A stretch of DNA of 64,000 bases from Filosporella fistucella (lineage: Eukaryota; Ascomycota; Leotiomycetes; Helotiales), in assembly GCA_030077755.1 (NCBI GenBank), contig JAQJZZ010000018.1, positions 1,054,001 to 1,118,000 of the forward strand, written 5' to 3'. The position numbers and the translations under genes were made by a program. A model generated the notes under the pieces. The model was not told the DNA's origin. It made no database searches and was given only the letters and a program-made list of their open reading frames with translations. Positions 22,776 through 33,434 of the stretch are shown in pieces (the stretch's first letter is position 1; the number at the start of each line of letters is the position of its first letter).

Positions 22776-24937
22776 ATGGATTCAATGCCAACAGCCAGAG
22801 GCATTCCAATTCCAAGTTTCGATGCACTCAAGATTTCAGAGCCAGAGACAAAAACACAACATGTCGAGCATATAAGTGAACCGACCAATGCGGAGCGCCA
22901 TGAACATCTTCCAAAAGGTGTCTCGGAAACAGAGGAGGAGAAGAAGTCACATTGGTTTATTGGCAGTATCGACTGTGGAACTACTTCATCTAGATTTCTA
23001 GTATTCGACGGAGAAGGCACTCCAACAGCTAGTCACCAGATTGAGTTCGAGAACATATACCCGGAATCTGGGTAAGTGTCAAGACTCGATTGATTTACAA
23101 ATATTGATTTCTATAGTTGGCACGAGCATGACCCAAATGAGCTCTTCACTTCTGTTGAGGAGTGTATAGACAGAGCCACAGAGCAATTTTTGGAAAAGGG
23201 ATACAACAAAGACCAAATTAAAGCCGTTGGCATCACCACACAGCGAGAAACAACTATCTGCTGGGATACAAACACCGGAGAGCCATTGTACAATGCTATT
23301 GTATGGCCAGACACCCGAACCACATCCCTTGTGCGAGAATTGAAAGCACGAAAGGGCGCAGATGAATTACAACAACTTTGCGGTCTTCCACTATCCACAT
23401 ATCCTTCCAGCGTCAAATTACTGTGGCTTTACCGCAATATTGATGCCATCCGTAAGGCATATGATGAGTGTCGACTCTCGTTTGGTACAGTCGATACCTG
23501 GCTGATTTACAAGCTCAACGGTGGTAAGGAAGCTGGTGTTCATGTTACAGATACCACGAATGCCTCTCGAACTATGTTCATGAACCTACACACCCTCGAA
23601 TACGATGACAAGCTTCTGGATTTTTTCCAGCTCAACCGGAAAAATATCAATTTGCCAAAGATTGCACCCTCCTCAGACAAAGAAGCATACGGTGCACTCG
23701 CATCTGGTGCTCTGAAGGGTGTCAAGATCACCGGATGCTTGGGTGATCAATCTGCAGCACTGGTTGGCCAATGTGGATTCAGTCCTGGACAAGCGAAAAA
23801 TACCTATGGAACTGGTTGCTTCCTGCTTTATAATGTTGGTGACAAACCTGTCATTTCCAAATCCGGTCTTTTGGCAACCGTCGCTTATGACTTTGGAGGT
23901 GGGCGACCACCGATCTATGCACTTGAGGGAAGCGTTGCTGTTGCTGGGTCAGGTGTGAAGTTCTTGATGAACAATATGGGTTTCATCAAGCACTCACATA
24001 AGATCACGGAATTGGCAGAGACAGTGAAGGACAATGGTGGTGTGGTATTCGTCACCGCCTTCAGTGGACTTTTCGCTCCCTACTGGATTGACGACGCTAA
24101 GGGAACGTTGTGTAAGTCTTCCGTTGATAAGATTGCTGGGCTTGGCTAATTTAAACAGTTGGAATTACTGCACACACCCAACGTGGTCATATCGCAAGAG
24201 CCACACTTGAGGCAACATGCTACCAGACCAAGGCTATTCTAGATGCCATGGAGAAGGATTCAGGGCACAAGTTGGAGGGACTAGCAGTTGATGGTGGAAT
24301 GTCTAACTCAGACCTTTGCATGCAGACACAAGCCGACATTATCGGCATACCCGTAGACAGACCAGTGATGAGAGAGACGACGGCGCTAGGAGCTGCTATC
24401 GCAGCCGGTTTTGCTGTTGATATTTGGAGGGAGTTTGACGAGTTGAAGGAGATTAATAGGGACGACAGAACGATTTTCAAACCAGAGATACCCAAGAAGA
24501 AGAGCGATGCGATGTTTAAGAAGTGGGAGCAAGCGGTGGAGATGAGTAAGGGGTGGGTGCTTCAGGAAGAGGAGGAAGAGGAGCAAGAAGAGGAGAAGCA
24601 GGAAGAGAAGAGCGAGCCAGAGAAGAAGGAAGAACAGATCGAGCCAGAGGAAAAGGAGGAGCAAATCGAGTCGGAGAAGAAGAAAGAACAGATCGAGCCA
24701 GAGAAAAAGGAGGAGCAGATCGAGCCAGAGAAGAAAGAAGAGCAGGCTGAGCCAGAGAAAAAGGAGGAGCAGATCGTGTCAGGGAAGAAAGAAGAGCAGG
24801 TCGAGCCAGAGAAGAAGGAGGAGCAGATTGTGTCGGAGAAGACAGAGGAGAACGTCGAACTAGAAAAGCAGGAAGAGCAAATCGAGCAGCAGAAGGAAGA
24901 AGAGAGGAAAGATGAAGTGGAGTTAAAAACGAATTGA
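22776..24937 (+). CDS. GUT1: Glycerol kinase with acidic repeat tail
   Basis: Phosphorylates glycerol to glycerol-3-phosphate with ATP, the first step of cytosolic glycerol use. Exons 22776-23071, 23117-24111 and 24159-24937 (introns 45 and 47 bp) give 689 residues. FGGY-kinase motifs are present in order: the phosphate-binding IDCGTTSSRFLVFD (65-78), TQRETTICWD, the AIVWPDTRT segment, the TYGTGCFLLYN region, and the C-terminal FGGY signature around VDGGMSNSD (474-482). The kinase core should end near residue 560. It is followed by an unusual Glu/Lys-rich tail of about 120 residues containing 11 tandem 9-residue repeats (EPEKKEEQI type). The frame is also open from an ATG at 22548, but that extension looks like translated leader sequence. 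No N-terminal targeting signal is evident. Confidence 0.93.
24614..24910 (+). repeat. 27-bp coding minisatellite in GUT1
   Basis: Eleven contiguous 27-bp units encode EPEKKEEQI and variants (ESEKKKEQI, VSGKKEEQV, ELEKQEEQI, EQQKEEERK). The units keep frame exactly, with synonymous and missense drift increasing toward the 3' end. They lie at residues 583-681, downstream of the catalytic core. Confidence 0.93.
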
Positions 24938-25544
24938 GTTACGTAGATGAGTTGGTATAGCGACGAGCGATGTAATGGTGGTTTAATGACTGAAAGATGT
25001 AACATACCCTTTGACGAAACCTCATAGATTTATTTAATGTTCTGCAAATAATATTAGAGTAAAAACTCTCTGAAAACATTGTGATGCTTGGCTTTTGCAA
25101 CTACATCCCTTCACGATTTAGCCATTCATTTTCTAGCACTTGATAATTGAGAGCTTGACTCGCACATGACACCTCTAACGTCAGCATTAACTGGCAACTT
25201 CCGTAACTGCAGTTCCACATGCAAAAAGTGTACTTGCTTATTACTCAAGACAGCATTTTCACTCCGCGTGACAATTGTTAGCCCAGTGCCTCAGCAACTT
25301 CCCCAGATTTTGCATGTGAATGATGCATCGGGACTCGGGGTTTGGAGTGGGGACCACAAAACAACCAATGAGATGTATGCCTCGGCATGTCTCTGCTGCT
25401 TTCAAAACAGATTCGACCATCTCGGTCACGGACGAATCCACCTTTGCTTCAAAAACGAATGCCTTTCCTCTTTACCGCTGTTTTTCCCTCATAGAACTCT
25501 CTTGTACCTTTTACTGGACCCTTCGTCGAATAGAATTTCCAATC
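24938..25544. other. GUT1-thiolase intergenic region
   Basis: About 600 bp between two genes in the same direction. It holds the thiolase promoter, with a CT-rich stretch around 25440-25510. The plus ORFs at 25166-25576 and 25320-25571 read through the first thiolase exon in other frames and have no domains. Confidence 0.5.
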
Positions 25545-26985
25545 ATGTCTACAGGTATGTTTGCTTGGTGATGTAGGAGAGCAATGTGACGCTGACGGAG
25601 AGAATAGCTCAGAAACGTCTTGGACAGGTGTCGGGTCACCTTGCTGGCTCGAAGAGTGTGGCTACTCCTACAGAGGGAAATGTCTCTGCTGGTCGAGCGA
25701 AGCTCTTGCAGAAGAATCCAGATGATGTATGTTTTCACCTCTTCCTTTCTTTATGCACCAAGCTGACTGTGCCAGATTGTCGTAACAGCATGTCTGCGAA
25801 CAGCCTTCACAAAGGGCGGAAAGGGCGGATTCAAAGACACTCCTGCGGCGGATATGCTCGTCGGAGCTTTCAAGTCGCTGATCGAGAGGTCGAAGATCGA
25901 TCCAGCGCTCGTTGAAGATATCGCGGTCGGATCCGTCCTGCCTCCTGGTGGAGGAGCGACGGAATTCAGAGCTGCTGCACTTGCAGCTGGGTTCCCGGTG
26001 TCGACGGCAGTGAGAAGTTTGAACAGGCAATGTTCTTCTGGTCTGCAGGCCTGTGTGGATATCGCGAATGCGATTTCTGCTGGCATGATTGATGTTGGTG
26101 TTGGTGCTGGTGTTGAGAGCATGAGTTTACAATATGGGTATGTTATTCCACAGCTTATTCGGGCGATTTAATGCTAAATATCGCAGACCTGGAGCTGTCA
26201 CCGAATTCTCTGATCTTCTCGAATCACATCCCGAGTCTGCGAACTGCAAGGTACCTATGGGTGTCTTGTCAGAGCAGATGGCTAAGGACCGAAATGTCCC
26301 ACGCAAAGCACAAGATGCTTTCGCTGCGTCATCATACCAAAAAGCTCTCAAGGCACAAGAAGCTGGCCTTTTCGATGAGGAGATTGCTCCCTTGAAGGTT
26401 AAATGGGAGAACCCCAAGACTGGAGAGGTTGAGGAAATCACTGTATCGAAAGATGATGGTGTTCGACCTGGTATCACTGCTGAGAGCTTGGGCAAGATAA
26501 AGCCTGCTTTCGCGAAAGACGGTTCTATTCACGCTGGAAACGCAAGTCAAATTTCTGACGGCGCTGCCGCTGTACTACTCATGAAGCGTTCTACAGCTGA
26601 GCGACTTGGCCAAACTATTCTTGGAAAATACGTCGCTTCCTCCGTTGCTGGAGTCGCTCCTCTGCTCATGGGTATCGGTCCTTGGGCCGCAATTCCCAAA
26701 GTCTTTGAGAAGACAGGCATCAATAAGGACGATGTTGATATCTTCGAGATCAACGAGGCTTTCGCAAGCCAATGTCTGTGGTGTTCAAACGAATTAGGAC
26801 TTGATCAATCTAAGATCAATCCTAAGGGAGGTGCCATTGCCTTCGGTCATCCATTGGGATGTACAGGTGCCAGACAGGTCAGCACATTACTTTATGAGCT
26901 GAGGAGAAGAGGAGAGAAAGTTGGTGTTACTAGTATGTGTATTGGAACCGGAATGGGTATGGCTGCTGTTTGGATTGCGGAATGA
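25545..26985 (+). CDS. POT1: Peroxisomal 3-ketoacyl-CoA thiolase
   Basis: Last enzyme of the beta-oxidation spiral: cleaves 3-ketoacyl-CoA with CoA to acetyl-CoA and a shortened acyl-CoA. Exons 25545-25554, 25608-25726, 25776-26137 and 26187-26985 give 429 residues. The first exon is only 10 nt (Met-Ser-Thr plus one base). Residues 7-15, RLGQVSGHL, fit the PTS2 peroxisomal signal (R/K-L-x5-H-L) exactly, so matrix import through Pex7 is expected. Catalytic residues are in place: nucleophile C129 in NRQCSSGLQA, H385 in GHPLGCTGARQ, C415 in CIGTGMGMA, with INEAFASQ between. The length is normal for the family. Confidence 0.95.
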
Positions 26986-28260
26986 GTGGTTGATATTTCG
27001 GGGGAAATAGGAATGGCTGTATGAATACGGAAGACCATGGGAAAAATAGAAACTCGAAAATGAGAAGATGGGGATTCAAGTCAAAGATTAAACTTATGGC
27101 AATGTGAAAATAATGAGCACAATTCACCGTGAACTGCATTATGGTAAGAGAACTGTATTCCTTCCATTAGTCTACCTATATCGAGGACGCATTTCATGGC
27201 CAAGAGCCACCCCTCCCCTGACTGGCTTCGGCTAACCAAGCCCAGGATTATACTTGGTGGTGGCATAAAGCGGCATTCATTTGATAGTCTAGGTGCTATC
27301 GATTCACAAGTACCTGTACAGTGCCCTACTCTGAAACATTTAATGTGTACCTTACTTCTGAGAATTAATTGGCGTATTCTTCAACGTGATCATGGACTCT
27401 CAAATTAATGATGCTTTCTTTTTGTCCAGCCCGAATTCATAACAACTTATCATCCAGTAGATCAACTCCGGATGCCGGAGGACTCCTCGTGATCTCATCT
27501 GTTCCGCTAGGTTGAAGAGTGGAGTGGATATGACTCCTCTGGGCTCTGGATAGGAATTAGGAGATGGGGGACATGGCGGGGATCCTTCCCGTTGCCCTTT
27601 GCCCTTCGCTGCATCCCAACATAGCAGACATGAGGGAATTCGGGGTTGCAAAACGAACAGATCATATGAAGTATCTACTTATCTAAATACTTCACAATCA
27701 ATTTGTAAACTATTCCCAGCCGTAAATATCCCCCGTATTCACTCAACATCATGCGGATCAAATGGTGACGATGCAGCCAGCCTTATCACGATAAGCTGCA
27801 CCACTACCGCCTAAAGCGAGCTAGCGGCCTAAACCACCCCTCCTCGTCGACATACAACCTCCACTGCAGCGTCAACGTTCAAGCCGAATACCCTCATACC
27901 CTCCCCTCCGTATCACATCGTGTTGAATTTACCTACATATCCAGCTTCTTGCATGTCCACTTCTGCTATTCGATCATACAACACTTTCTGCGCCCGACTT
28001 TTGACTCCACATCTGAGACATTCCTGTGAATCTGACCCCCGGACTTGCCAGCAGGCAGCGCTTCAGGCAGGAGCCCCCCTCGAAACCTTGGTACACTTCT
28101 GCACGCCATCCACTTAGGTCTATGATATACGTATGGTGACTTCTTTCTCTTTACAACTCTACAACATAACTGTTCTGTACTTCGTATTGAACTTGCATCT
28201 GTCTCCTTCTCTTCTCTCCCTCGTCTCCAAGACATGACATGATCCCACGAGGCTAACAGC
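26986..28260. other. Intergenic, no gene supported
   Basis: About 1.3 kb upstream of the large membrane protein. Small ORFs at 27599-27814 and 27920-28117 have no domains. The last 120 bp is typical fungal promoter or leader. Confidence 0.5.
28201..28229 (+). promoter_or_regulatory. Pyrimidine tract before start codon
   Basis: A nearly pure C/T block about 30-60 bp upstream of the ATG at 28261, the usual core-promoter or transcription-start signature of filamentous fungi. Confidence 0.4.
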
Positions 28261-30930
28261 ATGGAAACATCCAGTCTTCCGCCCTCTGAAGATCCAACAA
28301 CACCAACAGCCGCATCTTCTTCGAATTTCCTCCGCTTTCCTACTCCAGTTGCAGACGAAAGAGTAAGCAGTTGGGTTGAGAGTTTAACGGCAGCAAACAT
28401 GTCATCTCGCAGTGAGGCACCGTACGACGAGGGAGTGCTCGGGGAGTCTGCCTATGAGTTTATCGATACGGATGAAGAAAGCCGCGATGATAATGCTACC
28501 GAGTCTGTAGCCTCGACAGACTTTGGTCGTCCAGATGACGTTGCAAGTTTGGCAGACACCGAGAACAGCGGGGACGAGAGCGAGAGTGAGGACAGTCCGG
28601 GAACTGCCTCTATTCCCGCTCTCGAGAGCCATGATGCTGCTGTCGAGAACGCTTTCAATACTCCTACAATAGGCAGAAGTTCTGCAGTTTTGATTGAGGA
28701 TCTCGACAAGCCTCTTGCCCAATCCATCGAGTTCGAGGAACCGTTCAGCCTCGGCGCTGAGACGGTGTCTGTCAAGCATACCGTTGCGGACTTCAACGAG
28801 GAACAAACTGCAGATGCCCTCAAGGGAATGATGCTACAAGATCCACCCAAACGTGTCGTTGTTACCATTCGTCAGACTATGACCAAGCAAGGTCTTACTA
28901 CTCGAAATGCCCTCCGACTTCTATATGTTGGCAGTCACTCTGCTAAACAGGACATCATCCACAAGATTGCTAGCTCTGTTACAGCTTCAGTCGAGAGCGG
29001 TAAGCGTGCACAACATCTTCGACACTCCACCTCCCAACTCTACAATGTCGTTCCAGTTTCAGCTTTCGGTTCTGAGAGAACGCCTGAGATTGAGCTCATG
29101 CACTCTTCTGGATACCAAATCAAGGTAGAGGACTGCACATTTGCTCAAAACTTAAAGTTTGAGGATGCTCCACAGAAGCCGGATGTGATCAAGCTGACTT
29201 TGGATGACAATTTCGCATACCACTCAGTGCCAGATGGACAAGGATTCATTGTTGAGCCAAACTGGGAGCTGCCACATGTAGCAATCTTCTACTGCTCAGA
29301 TAACGATTCAACTGAAGCTAGAAGGACCAGAACTCTGGCTCGAAAATTCATGAGCCGTCACTCAATCCCCTCAATCGTGATCTCACATAAGCAACTCTTT
29401 GACAGAGGACAATGTATGTCACTGGATCAGCACTCCATCCATATGTGCTTAGAGTCGAGAGATTCGAGCGGGAGAGGCAACATCATTCATCAAAGACTAC
29501 CTATTGACCTGGCTTCGTTTTTGAATATCGATGCTCGACAAATGAACAGAAATATTGCATATCTTACTGGTCTGCATGAGAACCTGGACATAGCCACCAC
29601 ACCTAGCCTGACCAAGAAAGTCGACACCGCATCAAGCTCTCCACAGGACTTCGAAAAGCCATCATACGGCATTTGTGATAGTGTCAGCTTCATGAGAAAT
29701 CAAAATGGATTTGCGGTTTGGAGAGCAGTTTTATCAGTGGGCATACTGCTCTTGAGTGTCTTCGCTGCGGTCCTTACTGGAATTCCCAGTTATAGATTTT
29801 CTCGCACTTCTTCAGCACCAGGAATCTCCATTAATAGCAAGATCGTCCCGGCTGTTTCCATCTCATCGACGATGTCAACGACAGCTATCTCCTCGGTCCT
29901 GAGCATGACATCCGCGACCGTCTCTCTCGCGGTAACTTCTACCCGAACAGTCTCAAGAACAGTCACTGTCACCCAGTCTGTATCCTCCGGTCCGAACAGC
30001 CTTTCAATCGTGCCCTCGATGGATCTTGGCAAATCAACAGCTCAACCACCTGCCAAATCAGCCAACAAATCTTTTGTATGTACTGCTGAAGTGCTTGGGG
30101 ACAGAGAAATATTGATCCGAATTCCATCTGCAACGAAACTTAGTTGGCTTTCCAAGGAAGCCATTTCCGTCAATATCACGAGAGACAATGTGACTGTTGA
30201 TACTGAGCGAGCCTACAGCTCTGATGATGGTATTGTATTATTATTACCTAAGAAGGAGGCTTACGGCGTCATGAATATTTCGATCATCACTACGAGGAAG
30301 CCAAGAGTCAACGAGACTTTCCAGGTCGATTTTGGAACGTCAGCAGCTCAGACCTGGCAAAATTTCCTGAACAAGCTGACATCATTGGTTCCCGAGGACT
30401 TGAGCTTGGTTGATCCTAAGATCGTTTCCCACGCCCGTGAGGCTGTCGAGCATATTGCCGAAGAAGCTGTCCATCAGTCACAGTCTAAATTATCACAGAT
30501 CGACGAAATCAGAAAGGCCGCTTTGGAGCACGCTGCAGCAGCAGGTTCGAGCTTGACGGAAATGGCAAAGTCTGCGTCGTTAGAGGCTGCAAAGCAGAGC
30601 GCTATCCTTTCGAAGGAGCTTGGTTATCAATTGTCTGATGTCTCAAAACAACTCAAATCATTGGGCAAACTTAGAGAACCATTAGATGCTGGTATTGTCA
30701 AGGCTCAGATTCAATCAAAGCTCTTGTGGTTGAAGCTACAGGGCAAGGAAGAGGAGTTCCTCGACTACCAAAAACGTGCAACCGATGCCAACAGAGTCAA
30801 GCTGTCGAAGTACCACAAAGCCCAGAAAGCAGCATTTGAGGAGAAGAAGAAAGCCCAAAAGGCTGCAAAGAAAGCCGCGAAGAGAGAAGCTCTTCGTGCA
30901 GCTCGGCAGAGGAAGAAGACTCGAACATGA
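28261..30930 (+). CDS. Large single-pass membrane protein, unknown function
   Basis: One uninterrupted frame of 889 residues, the longest intronless gene in the window. Layout: residues 1-150 acidic, Ser/Asp/Glu-rich and probably disordered; about 190-450 a folded-looking region (RVVVTIRQTMTKQG, LRLLYVGSHSAKQDIIHKI, HVAIFYCSDND, IPSIVISHKQLF); one strong hydrophobic segment at about 486-508 (AVLSVGILLLSVFAAVLTG); a Ser/Thr/Val-rich stretch of about 80 residues; a beta-rich part with several N-glycosylation sequons (NIT, NVT, NIS, NET); then a long Ala/Lys-rich, probably coiled-coil tail ending in a Lys/Arg-rich cluster. The sequons suggest the C-terminal side is lumenal or extracellular and the N-terminal side cytosolic or nucleoplasmic. 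I do not recognise a named family. Confidence 0.82.
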   Translation: METSSLPPSEDPTTPTAASSSNFLRFPTPVADERVSSWVESLTAANMSSRSEAPYDEGVLGESAYEFIDTDEESRDDNATESVASTDFGRPDDVASLADTENSGDESESEDSPGTASIPALESHDAAVENAFNTPTIGRSSAVLIEDLDKPLAQSIEFEEPFSLGAETVSVKHTVADFNEEQTADALKGMMLQDPPKRVVVTIRQTMTKQGLTTRNALRLLYVGSHSAKQDIIHKIASSVTASVESGKRAQHLRHSTSQLYNVVPVSAFGSERTPEIELMHSSGYQIKVEDCTFAQNLKFEDAPQKPDVIKLTLDDNFAYHSVPDGQGFIVEPNWELPHVAIFYCSDNDSTEARRTRTLARKFMSRHSIPSIVISHKQLFDRGQCMSLDQHSIHMCLESRDSSGRGNIIHQRLPIDLASFLNIDARQMNRNIAYLTGLHENLDIATTPSLTKKVDTASSSPQDFEKPSYGICDSVSFMRNQNGFAVWRAVLSVGILLLSVFAAVLTGIPSYRFSRTSSAPGISINSKIVPAVSISSTMSTTAISSVLSMTSATVSLAVTSTRTVSRTVTVTQSVSSGPNSLSIVPSMDLGKSTAQPPAKSANKSFVCTAEVLGDREILIRIPSATKLSWLSKEAISVNITRDNVTVDTERAYSSDDGIVLLLPKKEAYGVMNISIITTRKPRVNETFQVDFGTSAAQTWQNFLNKLTSLVPEDLSLVDPKIVSHAREAVEHIAEEAVHQSQSKLSQIDEIRKAALEHAAAAGSSLTEMAKSASLEAAKQSAILSKELGYQLSDVSKQLKSLGKLREPLDAGIVKAQIQSKLLWLKLQGKEEEFLDYQKRATDANRVKLSKYHKAQKAAFEEKKKAQKAAKKAAKREALRAARQRKKTRT

Positions 30931-31655
30931 GCAATTATGTTAGGATGTCTGGCGTAAATGGCATGCATGTCTCTGCTTTGATTGGAATTGGTGGGAAGGT
31001 CTCGTATTTATTTTAGGAGTTGCTTTGATTGAGCGTTGGTATGGAATCAGGATGGGTATATGGATACTGGATCAGCGTATGGCTGATATTACCACGACTT
31101 GGGCGAATACACTGAGGTAGCGATAGCTAGGACACCGGTGTAAAGGGGTAACATAATTTCAGTCTTTGCAATCTATGAATCTTTGAAGTGACTTTTTACT
31201 TTCGCAATATTCCGCAATATTCCACAATATCTAGATCTAATCGGGGCGGCCTGTCCCGCTTAGACTATGGCGAAGCTACCCCGCCAACGCCAAATTTCTT
31301 TGAAAGCTGGGAGGAATGGTGTAAGAAAACTGTGTCCATTAGTGAATGGTGAATAAAGTCTAGCAGGAGCATATTTTGAAATAACAACTTCTCACAACTT
31401 CATGACCATTCAAAGATAGCTTTAAAAATGATAAAACGTAGAGGTGAACTCAAGGGGCGATAGGCTCCACGCTAGTCTAATCGTAAAAAAAACTCGGTTA
31501 GCAAACAGTCCACAACAACAAACCTGGGAGGGGTGTTCCATCGTTGACAACTCAACATCGTGACCATCATACCAACTTCACTATTTTACGGTCAAAGTTG
31601 CGCTACTTTTCAAATACAACCCAACGTATTACACTTAATACTTACAAAAATCAAT
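30931..31655. other. Intergenic, RanBP1 promoter
   Basis: About 725 bp between two plus-strand genes. I see no ORF of note apart from leader reading frames overlapping the RanBP1 start, and no repeat or RNA gene. Confidence 0.5.
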
Positions 31656-32674
31656 ATGGCGGACGCAAGCTCTGAGCCCAAGCTCGCTCAAGTCGAAACC
31701 GAACTTGCTACCAAGCCCCTCCAGAGCGAGGAGAAGAAGGAGGAGACCAAGGAGGCTCCCGCTGCTGGCGCTGTACGTTCTACGCCCTTCGGAAGCTCTG
31801 CCAGATCTCTTGATGGAGATGCGGAAGCTTAGTTGATGTTCTTAAGCTGATAGTAAATAGACCTTGACTGAACAGGCAACAAACGCTGCTTCATCTGCTG
31901 CCTCGACCGTCACCAGCGCCGCTTCAGGAGTTGCCGATAATGTCTTCTCTATGTTTGGAGGTGGAGCCAAGAAGGAGAAGAAAGAAGATGAGGACCGTGG
32001 CGATGTCTCTGGATCTGCAAAGGCTCAAAAGGCTGCTGCCGCTGAGGAGAACCCAGAGGTACGGAATTACATGGAAGGATATAAGATAAATGCTGATAGG
32101 ATACATAGGAGGAAGCCCCTGAATCTGAGGATGTCCACTTCGAGCCCGTCATTCGTCTCACCGAGAAAGTCGAGGTCAAGACCAACGAGGAACTCGAGGA
32201 GCAGACCTTCAAGATGCGCGCAAAGCTTTTCAAGTTCGTTCGTGATTCCAACGAGTGGAAGGAGCGTGGAACTGGTGATGTTAGATTGTTGAAGCACAAG
32301 GAGAACGGAAAGACTAGATTGGTCATGCGAAGAGATAAGACGTTGAAGGTCTGCGCCAACCACTACGGTATGTTTATAACAGGGATGATTACTGTGCTAG
32401 GCTAATTTTGCTGCAGTCGTTCCTGAGATGAAGCTCTCTCCCAACGTTGGATCTGATAGAAGTTGGGTGTGGAATGCTGCTGCTGATGTTAGTGAGGGTG
32501 AGCCAGAGGCTCAGACTCTTGCTATTCGATTTGCCAACTCTGAGAGTAAGTTACTTTCTATGATCCTTCGAACAAAATCGCAAAATGCTAATTCATATAG
32601 ATGCCAATCTCTTCAAGGAAGCTTTCATCAAGGCTCAACAAGATAACGAGGCTTTCTTTGCCAAGACATCTTAA
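31656..32674 (+). CDS. YRB1: Ran-binding protein 1
   Basis: Cofactor that binds Ran-GTP and, with RanGAP, releases it from exported complexes on the cytoplasmic side of the nuclear pore. Five exons (31656-31772, 31876-32058, 32109-32367, 32417-32545, 32601-32674) give 253 residues. The N-terminal 100 residues are a Glu/Lys/Ala-rich leader, including [15 protein letters not shown]. The RanBD begins at [15 protein letters not shown] (about residue 107) and contains the typical [58 protein letters not shown] and [16 protein letters not shown] segments. Introns are 49-55 bp except the first (103 bp). It ends shortly after the RanBD, like the short fungal proteins. Confidence 0.95.
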
Positions 32675-33434
32675 AAGAATCATACCAAATCTTTTACCCT
32701 CAAACCTGGATTCGATCATAGCACTGCACAGCACATACCCCTTCACAGTCACGCAAGCAGAAAGTTCCCCTTACACGAAATTCATTTCCCTCCCATGACC
32801 CACGACTCCATTTATGCGCGATGCTTTGGGTAAAAGGTAACCATATGTACCAGTCTTCCAGGGCGCCTCTGGATACTTGGCGGTCTCCTTTAACGCATGG
32901 ATCATAATCATAGATTTGATGATGGCGGAGGATATGGGAGCGCAAGCAATGCCATTGGCCTTAAGGCTGTGGTAGCATACCTGTAGTTAGACTAAATAGC
33001 AGTCCCTCTTTGTCCCCATGTTGTTCTCCATATTCGAGGATTGTGAAACGTCCCACTACCGCTGGATCTAGTATCGAGCTATTCTATCGTAAAAAAGGTA
33101 CCATCCGGCGGGAACTTGAGTAGTGCCGAATTAATGGAACCAATTAACTAGAGTGGTTATTACATGAAGTTCAGATACATTTTTAAAACTCGAATTACAA
33201 TTTCCCACGAAGGCAAATATTACCTCTTTATTTCAAGATTTATCATACCGAAAACAAACTCTGCCGTTTTCAACTTCATCTACTTCAGTATCAATTGGTG
33301 TTGCGCTAAACCTTATCCAGCGACCCCACCCGCGATTTACCCTCGTCGCGTCCTCACACATTCAGCAGTGAACTTCAACTACCTCAACTCCATAAAACTA
33401 TTCTCTTTCGCCAGACAACGCAAATACCGCCAAG
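32675..33434. other. Intergenic, TAF14 promoter
   Basis: About 760 bp between RanBP1 and TAF14 on the same strand. A 98-residue ORF at 33164-33460 runs through the TAF14 start in another frame and looks like chance. Nothing else is recognised. Confidence 0.5.

Noticed and set aside
24562..25005. Ser/Cys/Phe-rich minus-strand ORF of 147 residues over the GUT1 tail
   Set aside because: It is the antisense reading of GAG/GAA/AAG-rich repeats, which cannot easily contain stops.
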